Below, piece after piece: positions 31,667-40,677 of a stretch of 64,000 nucleotides of DNA. The position numbers were made by a program, and so were the translations under genes. The DNA comes from SIG480 sp045537045 (GTDB lineage Bacteria > Bacillota > Clostridia > Oscillospirales > JAAYXM01), in NCBI GenBank assembly GCA_045537045.1, contig JAZSOS010000040.1, positions 29,685 through 93,684 of the forward strand, written 5' to 3'. Position 1 is the first letter of the stretch. Each line of letters begins with the position of its first letter. Below the pieces are notes generated by a model. It ran no database searches, was not told the DNA's origin, and saw only the letters and a list, made by a program, of their open reading frames with translations.

Positions 31667-33032
31667 GCAGAAATCCCAGCACCATAAAAGCGGCAAACAC
31701 GATGAGATACCAGATGCATGCAAACTTATGCGCGCGCACCGTTGCATAAATCATAAACGCAGATGCGCAGACCGCAAGAGCAGGAACAACAAACCTGCGT
31801 AGTGCATTTTCGCCCTTGGCCTTTCTCATCCACACAATAAATATCGGAATGTACAGCGCATACATCGTGAGAATTGGAAGCTCCGTAGGGTCAAACACCA
31901 GAAACCCGCGACCGTCCCCTGCAATGTTTGTAAAGTAGAAATACGCATACCACAGAACAACGCAGATAAGCCCGAACACCGACGAATTTGTTGCCATATT
32001 CGTATCCTCATCAATTGTTTTGAATATGTGCGGTGCCGGGCCTTCATTTCTCACCGCAAGAGAATATGCACCGCGGCTGCAGCCGAGCATAAGTCCGTTA
32101 AGCGTACCTATGCAGGATACGGCAATAAACAGATTGAGAATGTTGCCGAAAACGTTTCCGAAAAGATTTGTAAATGCAACCGTTGCACCGTGATCTATAA
32201 GTTCACGGTTTGTTGCTCCTCCTGCAACGCCTACGAAATACAGGACATAAACGCTGATTATAATAATACATCCCGCAATCAGCGCAATCGGAAGGTTGCG
32301 CTTTGAGTTTTTAAGCTCGGAGTTAATTGACGTTGCAATTATCCAGCCTTCATATGCAAACGCCGTTGCACACACCGATGCAAGCAGAGGATTATCGACA
32401 ACCTCGACACCCGCCGCCGGAGTTGTGAAATTATGAGCAAGCCCGCCGGTTGCAACGCCGTATATTATTCCGCCGACTGCCATAACGCCAAGCGGCACAA
32501 GCTTGATAAGCGTTGTGCTTACCTGCAGCTTTCCTGCAAGGCGCGGGGAAAGCGCGTTGACGGAAAACGCAAGAATCATGAACACCATAGCGAGTACCAT
32601 ACATTCCGGTCCCGTGGCACAGCCGCCCTCTGCTGCCGGAATCATAAGAGGAAATGACGGATTTACAGAGGTTATGAAAACAAGCGTATATCTTGCCGAA
32701 AGCCACGCAAGTGCCATTGTGAGCGTGGGATAATAAAACGTTGCAAGAAACCACCCGATAAAATACGCATAATTTTTTCCGAGCGTTGCCTCCGCATAGT
32801 CTACAATTCCGTTTACCTTTTCATATTTCTGCGCCATTGACGAAAAAGCAAGCACGCAGGAAAGCATTACAAAGCCGCCTATTATCCACGCAATTATACC
32901 GAGCGGCATATTTCCGCCCGTCTTTTCCAGAATTTCCTGTGCCTTAAAGAACACACCACTGCCGATAACTATTCCGACAACAAGACAAATCGCCGTAAAC
33001 AGTCCGTAGCGTCTCTCAAACTGATTACTCAT
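31623..33032 (-). CDS. APC-family amino acid permease
   Basis: 469 residues from the ATG at 33032 (MSNQFERRYGLFTAICLVVG), with GGAG 6 nt upstream; an in-frame GTG at 33044 is less likely. About twelve membrane segments; VVGIVIGSGVFFKAQEILEK in helix 1 is the APC substrate-binding signature, and ATAFAYEGWIIATSINSELK marks helix 6, as in SteT-type L-type exchangers. The last ~14 residues (KQPSHEPNTPCDG) are encoded by the arm of element B, so the C-terminus was probably rewritten by its insertion. Confidence 0.9.
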   Translation of the reverse strand: MSNQFERRYGLFTAICLVVGIVIGSGVFFKAQEILEKTGGNMPLGIIAWIIGGFVMLSCVLAFSSMAQKYEKVNGIVDYAEATLGKNYAYFIGWFLATFYYPTLTMALAWLSARYTLVFITSVNPSFPLMIPAAEGGCATGPECMVLAMVFMILAFSVNALSPRLAGKLQVSTTLIKLVPLGVMAVGGIIYGVATGGLAHNFTTPAAGVEVVDNPLLASVCATAFAYEGWIIATSINSELKNSKRNLPIALIAGCIIIISVYVLYFVGVAGGATNRELIDHGATVAFTNLFGNVFGNILNLFIAVSCIGTLNGLMLGCSRGAYSLAVRNEGPAPHIFKTIDEDTNMATNSSVFGLICVVLWYAYFYFTNIAGDGRGFLVFDPTELPILTMYALYIPIFIVWMRKAKGENALRRFVVPALAVCASAFMIYATVRAHKFACIWYLIVFAAFMVLGFLLKQPSHEPNTPCDG

Positions 33033-33052
33033 ACTTTTCTCCACTTCCGAAA

Positions 33053-33895
33053 TTATTTTTTAGGGAGCGCAAATTTTCGCTCCGGCGAAGCTTTTATAAC
33101 TATCTCTTTTCCCGTTACGGGATGAACAAAGCCGAGCGCCGATGCGTGAAGTCCCAGCCTTCCAATGGGATTTGCGGATGAACCGTACTTTTTATCTCCG
33201 ACAACGGGATTCCCCAGCTCCTTCATATGCACACGAATCTGATTTTTACGTCCCGTCTGCAATCTTACACGCACAAGCGAAAATCCCGCCCGCTCGTTTA
33301 TCACTTCATAATCCGTTATCGCACGCTTTCCCTCGCGCGCGGAATACATAACGTGGGCGCGGTTTTCTGCAATAAGACTGTCACATCTTCCTTTCTTCTT
33401 AACGAAGGTTCCCTCGCATATTGCAAGATATTCACGAAGGCATATGCGTTCATTCCAATCTTCCTGCAGTGTATCACGGATTTTTGCGCTCTTTGCAAAG
33501 AGAAGCACACCGGACGTGTCACGGTCAAGGCGGTGAACAACGAATACATCCCCACGCCGCATCTCGGAAAGCGCGGCATACGCCGTGCGTATTTTTTCAC
33601 CTTCCGTTGCAACGGTAAGAAGCCCTGCAGGCTTGTTCACTGCAAGAAGGTATTCATCCTCATATATTATCTGAAGTCCCCGCTTTGTCTGCGTTCCCTC
33701 GCCAAGCAGTATTTTCACAGTATCGCCCGTTCTCAGCGGGTGGTTGAATTTGGTTGTGACAACGCCGTTTACAAGCACCTGACGGTGTTCAAGATATGAT
33801 TTTACTTTTCCGCGCGGAAGTTTTTTAAGCTCTTCGTATAATACCTTTAAAAGCTCTCCCTCGGATGATATATTGATTATAATGTCCTTTTTCAT
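33053..33895 (-). CDS. RluA-family pseudouridine synthase
   Basis: 280 residues. An S4-like N-terminal domain (about 10-70, EELKKLPRGKVKSYLEHRQVLVNG) is followed by the RluA catalytic domain with HRLDRDTSGVLLFAKS (catalytic Asp near residue 128) and LQTGRKNQIRVHMKELGNPVVGD. It converts uridines to pseudouridine in rRNA or tRNA; the target is unknown. It follows the metal regulator by 6 nt and precedes the permease by ~20 nt, so it may be co-transcribed with them. Confidence 0.93.
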   Translation of the reverse strand: MKKDIIINISSEGELLKVLYEELKKLPRGKVKSYLEHRQVLVNGVVTTKFNHPLRTGDTVKILLGEGTQTKRGLQIIYEDEYLLAVNKPAGLLTVATEGEKIRTAYAALSEMRRGDVFVVHRLDRDTSGVLLFAKSAKIRDTLQEDWNERICLREYLAICEGTFVKKKGRCDSLIAENRAHVMYSAREGKRAITDYEVINERAGFSLVRVRLQTGRKNQIRVHMKELGNPVVGDKKYGSSANPIGRLGLHASALGFVHPVTGKEIVIKASPERKFALPKK

Positions 33896-33901
33896 TCTTT
33901 C

Positions 33902-34264
33902 CTACTCCTCAATATGCTCCATGCCCATTTTTATAATTGTCCGCACATGGTCGTCGGCAAGTGAATAAAAAACGCTTTTCCCGTCGCGGCGGCTTTTTAC
34001 GAGCTTTGCACGCTTGAGCGCGTTTAACTGATGCGATACAGCAGAGCTTGTCATACCAAGCGCCTCGGCAAGATCGCAGGTGCACACCTCTGCTTCAAAG
34101 AGTACAAAAAGAATTTTCATACGGGTAGAGTCTCCGAACATTTTAAAGAGCTCGGCAAGGTCAAAAAGTTTTTCATCGGCCGGCATTTCTTTTGCTATAA
34201 CTGCAAGAAGCTCACTATGAACCTCTGAAACCTCGCACCTCTCATTTTCAAAATCAATGTTCAT
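33902..34264 (-). CDS. ArsR/SmtB-family metal-sensing repressor
   Basis: 120 residues. The winged helix reads LFKMFGDSTRMKILFVLFEAEVCTCDLAEALGMTSSAVSHQLNALKRAKL. The EVCTCDL in helix 3 and an N-terminal Cys (ERCEVSEVHSEL) resemble the CadC site, while DDHVRTIIKMGMEHIEE in helix 5 resembles the SmtB/CzrA zinc site. It lies directly downstream of the metal ATPase, and the operon promoter carries an ATTGAA/TTCAAT dyad of the usual ArsR kind. Confidence 0.92.
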   Translation of the reverse strand: MNIDFENERCEVSEVHSELLAVIAKEMPADEKLFDLAELFKMFGDSTRMKILFVLFEAEVCTCDLAEALGMTSSAVSHQLNALKRAKLVKSRRDGKSVFYSLADDHVRTIIKMGMEHIEE

Positions 34265-34288
34265 TTGTGCTTCTCCTCCCTTTCACTC

Positions 34289-35854
34289 TTAAGCTTTTTT
34301 TACATACAATGCTCGCACGGCGTTGAGCACCGCAAGCACCATAACTCCAACATCCGCAAATATTGCAATCCACATATTCGCGATTCCGAACACGCCGAGA
34401 ATAAGGCACAAAACCTTTATTCCTATTGAAAAATATATGTTCTGATAAACTATTTCCATGCACTTGCGTGCAATTTTAATCGCTTTTGCTATCTTTTCGG
34501 GGTTGTCGTCCATAAGAACAACATCCGCCGCCTCAATCGCCGCATCCGAGCCAAGCGCGCCCATGGCTACACCAACATCAACTCGTGCAAGAGTCGGCGC
34601 ATCGTTTATTCCGTCGCCGACAAATGCAACAGCCTCACTCTTTTTCTTTTCGGCAAGAAGCTCTTCGCATATTCGTACCTTATCCGCGGGCAGAAGCTCG
34701 CTGTATGCCTTGTCTATTCCTATCTCTGCTGCAACTTTTCCGACAACACTCTTTTTATCTCCGCTAAGCATAACTGTTTTCTTAACACCCGCCGCTTTAA
34801 GCGCCGATATCGCCGCCTTAGCCTCCGGCTTTATCTCTTCAAAAACTGCATCCGAAAACTTTTTTCTCGTAAGCGTTCCCGTCTTATCAAATGCAACGTA
34901 TTTTACCTTTGCAAGTGTTTCAAGATAATCCGAACCCTTGATAAGCACGCCCGCGCGGCTTGCTCCGCCAATTCCTGCAAAAAAGCCGAGTGGTATACTT
35001 ATAACAAGTGCGCACGGGCACGAGATTACAAGAAACGTAAGCGCACGATAAATCCACACACCGATATCCGCCGAAAGATTAAGTACAAAATATCTGAAAA
35101 GCGGCGGTAGGATGCCGAGCGCAAGCGCCGAAAAACAAACTGCGGGGGTATAATACTTTGCAAAGCGCGTGATAAACCGCTCCGAGCGCGCCTTGCTCAT
35201 TCCCGCGTTTTCCGCAAGCGCTGAGATTTTAGTTGCCGTACAGCTGTGGAATTCACACGTTGTCTGCACATACAAATCTCCCGAAAGATTTACACAGCCG
35301 CTCAAAACGCTTTCTCCGGATGTCACACTGCGCGGCGCACTCTCTCCGGTAAGTGCGGCAGTGTCAAGCGAGGACTCCCCGCTGACAACAACGCCGTCTA
35401 TGGGGATTTTCTCCCCTGCGCGGACAAGAATAACCGCTCCGGTTTCCACTTCATCCGGCGAAACCGTAATAAACTCACCGGTTTCATTTTGAATATTAGC
35501 AAAATCCGGCCGTATATCCATAAGCGCGGAAATGCTCTTGCGGCTTTTTCCTACTGCATAGCTCTGGAAAAGCTCTCCGATCTGATAAAAAAGCATAACC
35601 GCAACGCCTTCGGAATATTCGCCGAGAGCTATTGCACCCACGGTTGCAACCGCCATAAGAAAATTCTCATTAAACGGCTCACGGTTCTTTATACCGCAAA
35701 GCGCGCCGGAAAGAACATCATAACCCGCAACCGTGTACGGTATTAAGAATAACACAACTCTGCCCCATCCGTCAAGCGGAATGAAGTGTGCAACAATAAG
35801 AAGCACTGTCGCGCATATTATGCGAGCAAGTCTCTTTTTCTGCTTTCTGTTCAT
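34289..35854 (-). CDS. P1B-type metal ATPase lacking the nucleotide-binding domain
   Basis: 521 residues, short for the family (~620-750). Present: no N-terminal metal-binding domain, TGES (169-172), the CPC ion-binding motif (279-281), DKTGTLT (phospho-Asp 323), SGDK (365-367 region) and GDGINDAP (413-420). The ~115-130 residues that normally separate DKTGTLT from the hinge, including the HP motif that binds ATP, are missing: DKTGTLT runs through RKKFSDAVF straight into EEIKPEAKAAISALK. The reading frame is intact. Either the pump is dead, or it works by another route, or there is an assembly deletion. Zn/Cd/Pb export is expected from the CPC motif and the ArsR partner. Confidence 0.88.
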   Translation of the reverse strand: MNRKQKKRLARIICATVLLIVAHFIPLDGWGRVVLFLIPYTVAGYDVLSGALCGIKNREPFNENFLMAVATVGAIALGEYSEGVAVMLFYQIGELFQSYAVGKSRKSISALMDIRPDFANIQNETGEFITVSPDEVETGAVILVRAGEKIPIDGVVVSGESSLDTAALTGESAPRSVTSGESVLSGCVNLSGDLYVQTTCEFHSCTATKISALAENAGMSKARSERFITRFAKYYTPAVCFSALALGILPPLFRYFVLNLSADIGVWIYRALTFLVISCPCALVISIPLGFFAGIGGASRAGVLIKGSDYLETLAKVKYVAFDKTGTLTRKKFSDAVFEEIKPEAKAAISALKAAGVKKTVMLSGDKKSVVGKVAAEIGIDKAYSELLPADKVRICEELLAEKKKSEAVAFVGDGINDAPTLARVDVGVAMGALGSDAAIEAADVVLMDDNPEKIAKAIKIARKCMEIVYQNIYFSIGIKVLCLILGVFGIANMWIAIFADVGVMVLAVLNAVRALYVKKA

Positions 35855-35882
35855 ATCATATAACCTCTACAAATATTTTATA

Positions 35883-35940
35883 ATTGAACAATCATTCAAT
35901 CGTTTGATTATATAATACCTCATTTGTAGAATATTGTCAA
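35883..35940 (-). promoter_or_regulatory. Metal-operon promoter and ArsR-type operator
   Basis: TTGACA (35940-35935), 17 nt, TATTAT (35917-35912) on the minus strand. The dyad ATTGAACAATCATTCAAT (35883-35900) sits at about +7 to +25, fitting repression by the ArsR protein. Confidence 0.8.
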
Positions 35941-35980
35941 GTTTATTTTTTACAAAATGCAATAGCGTGGTATATATTAT

Positions 35981-37162
35981 TTATACCGCGCTATTGCAAA
36001 CCTGTATGATTTTGTCTGCCGCTCCTTTTGCACCGGGGCATTTCTTAAAGCTTTCCGAAATTTCCTCTGCATTTCGCTTATATGTCCCGTCACTAAGTAT
36101 TTCATTTACAGCACTCAAAAGGCAAACTGCATCCAATTTATGAATCTTTATTCCTGCGCCAAGCTCTAAAACCCGCGCGGCAACTCCGTTTTGTTCCGAT
36201 GTCTGCGGCAGCAAACACAACGGAACTGCAAAATACAAGCTCTCGCTTACGCTGTTCATTCCGCAATGGGATACAAACACATCTGCTTTTTCCAAAACAG
36301 CAATCTGGTCAACGTGTGAAAAAACCGATATATTTTTCGGTAACTCTCCTAATTTTTCGACAGACACAAGATTTCCGACAGACATAATAACCTGGCAATC
36401 CGTGTTTTCAAAAGCAGATATGCAAGTTCTGTAAAAGGACATCATGTCATTATTGACAGTTCCCATTGATATATAAATCAATTTGTCTCCCTTTTTCTTA
36501 ATTTCATCGCAAGCTGTACGAACGGAAGGGCCGACAAATGCGTATTTCTCTGAAAAAGTTTCAGAATATGGCTGAAACTCGGGAGAAGTATATACAATAG
36601 TATGGGTAGCATCATCACTGCCGATAATATCAAGAATATTTTTCACAGGATAACCCTTATCTTTTAGCCGCTTGACTTGCCCTGAGGTTCTTGGAATCGA
36701 GAGCAGCATATTAATCAAATCTACAACACCTTGTTTCATAATCTTTGCCGAATGCTGATTAAAAGCAAAGGTTGTTGTTGAAGAAACAAAGGGTATACCT
36801 AATTTGAGCGCAACAGCTTTTCCCCACAACGCCATAGAATCTGCAACAATACAGTCAGGCTCAAGCTCTGCCATTTCCCTACAAACCTTCTCATCAAGAG
36901 CCAATGTGGTATCTACCAATATCTTTGTGGAAAACGCAAGGTCTTTTCCTATACGCGCAGAATCTTTTGCACTAAGTTTTTGTTCCGTATCATAGTCGTC
37001 GCAGGATAGAAATGTCGCTCCTGCAGACTCAATTTTTTCACGCAACATATTGTATGAATAATACCAAACCTCGTGCCCGCGAGAAACTAATTCCCTCACA
37101 ACGCCCAGCGTAGGGTTGGTATGTCCGTGTGCAGGAATATTAAAGAAAACTATTTTGCTCAT
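35981..37162 (-). CDS. MGT-type (macrolide/UDP-glucuronosyl) glycosyltransferase
   Basis: 393 residues of GT-B fold. The N-terminal FFNIPAHGHTNPTLGVVREL is the MGT opening (with the catalytic-dyad His); the C-terminal nucleotide-sugar region reads VFVSHCGMNSVSESLYFAVPLCLLPQTSEQNG, matching the donor-binding motif. Such enzymes glycosylate antibiotics, lipids or other small hydrophobic acceptors. It is 5 nt downstream of a small AbrB-like gene, forming a two-gene operon with a palindromic operator. Confidence 0.9.
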   Translation of the reverse strand: MSKIVFFNIPAHGHTNPTLGVVRELVSRGHEVWYYSYNMLREKIESAGATFLSCDDYDTEQKLSAKDSARIGKDLAFSTKILVDTTLALDEKVCREMAELEPDCIVADSMALWGKAVALKLGIPFVSSTTTFAFNQHSAKIMKQGVVDLINMLLSIPRTSGQVKRLKDKGYPVKNILDIIGSDDATHTIVYTSPEFQPYSETFSEKYAFVGPSVRTACDEIKKKGDKLIYISMGTVNNDMMSFYRTCISAFENTDCQVIMSVGNLVSVEKLGELPKNISVFSHVDQIAVLEKADVFVSHCGMNSVSESLYFAVPLCLLPQTSEQNGVAARVLELGAGIKIHKLDAVCLLSAVNEILSDGTYKRNAEEISESFKKCPGAKGAADKIIQVCNSAV

Positions 37163-37167
37163 ACTAT

Positions 37168-37377
37168 TTATTCCTCTATATCGCTAAAAATTTGTTTAAT
37201 ATAATCCTGTTGCCTTTCTTTGGGAAGAATAGCTATTCCTCTTTGTATGTCACCAAGAACTAAAATCTCATCTCCCGGATGAAGCCCGAACATCTCTCTT
37301 GCTTCTTTTGGAACAACAAATTGCCCCTTTTCGCCGATTTTTACCATCCATACATATTTCCCATCGTGTATATTCAT
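37168..37377 (-). CDS. AbrB/MazE-family DNA-binding protein
   Basis: 69 residues. VWMVKIGEKGQFVVPKEAREMFGLHPGDEILVLGD is a complete swapped-hairpin AbrB domain (residues ~9-45). AAAGGAG precedes the ATG. It probably represses its own promoter and the glycosyltransferase behind it through the palindrome at 37393-37417. It could in principle be an antitoxin, but its neighbour is not a toxin. Confidence 0.9.
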   Translation of the reverse strand: MNIHDGKYVWMVKIGEKGQFVVPKEAREMFGLHPGDEILVLGDIQRGIAILPKERQQDYIKQIFSDIEE

Positions 37378-37392
37378 ATCCGCATCTCCTTT

Positions 37393-37439
37393 GTATGATT
37401 AGTATGAACAATCATACCATAGGTATATATAAATGTCAA
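37393..37439 (-). promoter_or_regulatory. Promoter and palindromic operator of the AbrB/glycosyltransferase operon
   Basis: TTGACA (37439-37434), 17 nt, TATGAT (37416-37411). The palindrome with arms GTATGATT (37393-37400) and AATCATAC (37410-37417) overlaps the -10 and start. Confidence 0.8.
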
Positions 37440-37553
37440 GCCTTTTATATTTTCGGCATTTACAATTTTAATCCATGCCAACTGATGAACACTCAAGGTT
37501 TAACAACAAAGAAGGCCACCTCGGCTTTTTGCGAGACAACCTTCCTTTTTATC

Positions 37554-38561
37554 TTACAATATAATGGCGTTGCTTTCAAGTGCGCGGACAAGAAGCTTTG
37601 CCGCCGCTTCCGCATCCTCAAGGTCTGCAATCTCATTCGGCGAGTGCATATAGCGCACGGGGACGCTGATTCCACCGGTAGGAATTCCGTTTCTCGTAAG
37701 GTGGATGCTTCCCGCATCCGTACCACCGACGGTTATCACATCGCGCTGATATGAAATCTTGTTTTCTTCAGCGCATCGGATAAGTGCGGAAACTATACCG
37801 GGATGCGCAATCGCCGCCTTGTCCATTATCTTTATCGCAGCACCTCCGCCCATTTTCACTTCACTGAATCCGTCAAATCCCGGCGTGTCGCAGGCATCTG
37901 TGACATCAAGCACAATTGCGAAATCGACATCCGTTGCATATGCCGCCGTTTTCGCACCGCGGCATCCCACCTCTTCCTGAACGGAAAAAGATGCATATAC
38001 ATCAAGGTCGCAATCTGAAAGTGACATTATCGTATAAAGAGCAACGGCACATCCGAGCCGGTTATCAAGATACGGAGCTGCAATTCTCTTTCCGGGAAGT
38101 TCTCGCAAACATCCTGCAAATACCGCCGCATCTCCGGGGAGAACATATTTTCTTGCCTGCGCTTCGTCTTTTGCGCCGATATCAATGAAAAATGAGCTCA
38201 TTTTTCTATCCTTGAGCGCCGTTTTCTGCTCATACGAAATCGTTCCCGGCGTTCCGTCAAGAAACTCTACCGGGGTATTGTGAAGCTCAGGGACAGGCAC
38301 ACCGCCGAGCGCATCAAAACGTATAAATCCCTTTTCGTCGACATATGTTGCAAGAAATCCCGTCGTGTCCATATGCGCATCTAAAAGAACGCGCTTTCCA
38401 ACACCGGAACGTCGCACAACGAGGTTGCCAAGCGCATCGGTACAATGGGTAAGACCGGCTTCCTCTGCCATTTCCGCAATAACACGCGCCATTTCGCCCT
38501 CAAAGCCCGAGGGCGACTTGACAGTGTACATCTTTCTAAGAATATCTGTTATACTAAGCAT
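37554..38561 (-). CDS. M42-family metallopeptidase (third in tandem)
   Basis: 335 residues from the ATG at 38561 (MLSITDILRKMYTVKSPSGF), which overlaps the end of the preceding paralogue. Dinuclear-metal aminopeptidase of the tetrahedral TET type: DAHMDTTGF, APYLDNRLGCAV, VQEEVGCRGA and YMHSPNEI supply the His/Asp/Glu ligands and general base. It removes N-terminal residues from peptides in the cytoplasm. The last ~25 residues are Ala-rich. Confidence 0.9.
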   Translation of the reverse strand: MLSITDILRKMYTVKSPSGFEGEMARVIAEMAEEAGLTHCTDALGNLVVRRSGVGKRVLLDAHMDTTGFLATYVDEKGFIRFDALGGVPVPELHNTPVEFLDGTPGTISYEQKTALKDRKMSSFFIDIGAKDEAQARKYVLPGDAAVFAGCLRELPGKRIAAPYLDNRLGCAVALYTIMSLSDCDLDVYASFSVQEEVGCRGAKTAAYATDVDFAIVLDVTDACDTPGFDGFSEVKMGGGAAIKIMDKAAIAHPGIVSALIRCAEENKISYQRDVITVGGTDAGSIHLTRNGIPTGGISVPVRYMHSPNEIADLEDAEAAAKLLVRALESNAIIL

Positions 38562-39585
38562 TAAGCATTTCCTCCTCACAGTTTATAAGCTCACGCGAGA
38601 GTGTGAGCACCGCTTCCATATCGCGCACATCGGCAACGCTTGACGGAGAATGAATATATCTTGTCGCAAGGGAAAGCGAGGTTGTGCGCACCCCACCACG
38701 TGACACGTGGATGCGGCTTGCATCCGTACCGCCCGCAACGCGGGATTTCATCTGCCATTTTATCCCCTTTTCCTCTGCTATGCCGCGCAGAAGCGAGAAA
38801 AGTTTTTTATCATAAATTGTTCCGCCGTCCATACAGCCTATTACAGCGCCCTGTCCGGGTGCGCACACGCGCATTGCCCCTTCCGAGGACGGAATATCCG
38901 CAGCTGTCGTCCCCTCAAGAACAAGGGCGAAAGCAGGAGAAAGCGAATATGCCGCAACAGTTGCCCCGCGGCAACCAACCTCTTCCTGAACAGTAAACAC
39001 AAACCACGTATCGTATAAAAGCTCTTCCTTTATAAGATGCAGCATAACTGCACAGCCAAAGCGGTCATCAAGTGCGCGCGCCTTTATCCTGTTTTCTCCG
39101 AGCATTTTAACATCGCTGTCAAACACACCGAAATCTCCCGGGCGGACTATTTTCTCTGCCTTTGCCTTTTTCTCGCATCCGATATCAATACAAAGCTCTG
39201 AAAGTTTTGGTGCTTTTTTTCTCTCCTCGCGCGTGGTAAGATGAACTGCACGCATCCCTATAACTCCCGGAATCCCTTTTTCACCTACAAGAACACGCTT
39301 GCCGATAACCACGCGGCGGTCCACTCCGCCGACAAAGTCAAATTTGAGATATCCGTCAGAGGTGATTTCTTTTATTATAATTCCCACCTCGTCCATATGT
39401 GCACACACCATAAACGGCGCTTCGCGTTTCTTTTTTCCTTTTTTTAGAACAAATAGATTCCCGATTGAATCCTCACGGATTTCATCGGCATATTCACGGA
39501 CGCTTTCGCGCACAAATTCACGCACTTTTTCCTCATCGCCGGATGCGCCCGGTATTGTGCACAGTTTTTTCAACGTCTCAATCAC
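38554..39585 (-). CDS. M42-family metallopeptidase (second in tandem)
   Basis: 343 residues from the GTG at 39585, preceded by GGGAGG inside the previous gene. Motifs CAHMDEVGI, RALDDRFGCAV, VQEEVGCRGA and RYIHSPSSV complete the metal site. The stop overlaps the next gene's start region. Roughly as divergent from its two neighbours as they are from each other by eye, so an old duplication. Confidence 0.9.
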   Translation of the reverse strand: MIETLKKLCTIPGASGDEEKVREFVRESVREYADEIREDSIGNLFVLKKGKKKREAPFMVCAHMDEVGIIIKEITSDGYLKFDFVGGVDRRVVIGKRVLVGEKGIPGVIGMRAVHLTTREERKKAPKLSELCIDIGCEKKAKAEKIVRPGDFGVFDSDVKMLGENRIKARALDDRFGCAVMLHLIKEELLYDTWFVFTVQEEVGCRGATVAAYSLSPAFALVLEGTTAADIPSSEGAMRVCAPGQGAVIGCMDGGTIYDKKLFSLLRGIAEEKGIKWQMKSRVAGGTDASRIHVSRGGVRTTSLSLATRYIHSPSSVADVRDMEAVLTLSRELINCEEEMLNA

Positions 39586-40610
39586 AGCTTTGCACCTCCC
39601 GCAGATAAGTTAAGCACAAACTCATATATGAGCTTTGCCACGGCTTCAATGTCATTTTTCTTAAGTGTTTCAACAGGAGTGTGCATATATTTAAGCGGAA
39701 TCGAGATAAGTCCCGTTGCAATCCCCTCGCGCACGGTCTGGAGAGTCCATGCGTTTGTGCCGGAGCATCCGGAGCAGACCTCAATGGTATGTGCAATCTT
39801 CTTATCCTTTGCAACGGAGATAAGGGCATCAGACATCTTCTTTGTCATGTTCGGTCCGACGCCTATCGCCGCGCCGCTTCCCGCGTCGAATGTCGATGAC
39901 TTGTCCGCACCGGGAGTAGTCGCGTGCGTAACGTCTACCGCGATTGCCCAGTCGGGATTTACTTTATATCCCGCAACGGTTGCCCCGCGGCAGCCCAGCT
40001 CTTCCTGAACGCTTGCAACAACAACAATGTCAAAGCACAGCTTTTTCCCTTTAAGCATATCTGCCGCAAGAAGAATTGCAGCAAGGCTTGCGCGGTCATC
40101 AAGCGCGCGCGCGGATATATAACCGTCACGAAGCCGGATTGGTTCGGAGTCAAACACAACCGGTGTTCCGACCGGAATATCCGCTTTTTCCTCTGCACCG
40201 ATGTCAATAAACAAATCCGAAATATCAAGCGCGTTGTCCATCTCCTCACGGGTGAGAAGATGCGGAGGGCATACCGTTATAACTCCGCTTTTCGGCGGGT
40301 CAGAAAGTACGGTTACCTCACACGCCGGAAGTATGCGCGGGTCAACGCCTCCGAGAGTGTCAAAACGCAAAAATCCGTCCTCTTCTCCCGTTACGATAAG
40401 ACCGATCTCATCAATATGAGCATCGAGGAGAAGACACTTCGCATTTCTTTTTCCGCATTTTCTTATACCGTAAACGTTGCCGAATTTATCCGTTTCGGTT
40501 TTGTCGAAAAAACGTGACATAAGTGCCTGCACGCACTTTGATGCCGAATGTTCAAAACCCGAGGGAGACGGATGTGCCGACAGCTTATTTATTATTGAAA
40601 ATATATCCAA
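39582..40610 (-). CDS. M42-family metallopeptidase (first in tandem)
   Basis: 342 residues from a TTG at 40610, 7-8 nt after AAAGGAAG. Motifs DAHIDEIGL, RALDDRASLAA, VQEELGCRGA, SGTNAWTLQ and KYMHTPVETL are the metal and active-site residues. First gene of the three-gene operon; its stop overlaps the next GTG. M42 paralogues can form mixed dodecamers, so hetero-assembly is possible. Confidence 0.9.
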   Translation of the reverse strand: MDIFSIINKLSAHPSPSGFEHSASKCVQALMSRFFDKTETDKFGNVYGIRKCGKRNAKCLLLDAHIDEIGLIVTGEEDGFLRFDTLGGVDPRILPACEVTVLSDPPKSGVITVCPPHLLTREEMDNALDISDLFIDIGAEEKADIPVGTPVVFDSEPIRLRDGYISARALDDRASLAAILLAADMLKGKKLCFDIVVVASVQEELGCRGATVAGYKVNPDWAIAVDVTHATTPGADKSSTFDAGSGAAIGVGPNMTKKMSDALISVAKDKKIAHTIEVCSGCSGTNAWTLQTVREGIATGLISIPLKYMHTPVETLKKNDIEAVAKLIYEFVLNLSAGGAKL

Positions 40611-40648
40611 GACTGCACTTCCTTTCAGGATGTCTCATTTCAATAATA

Positions 40649-40677
40649 AGTATAGCACATTTTTCCTCATTTATGAA
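40649..40677 (-). promoter_or_regulatory. Promoter of the M42 operon
   Basis: TTCATA (40677-40672), 17 nt, TATACT (40654-40649) on the minus strand, overlapping the end of the SpoIID-like gene. Confidence 0.65.
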
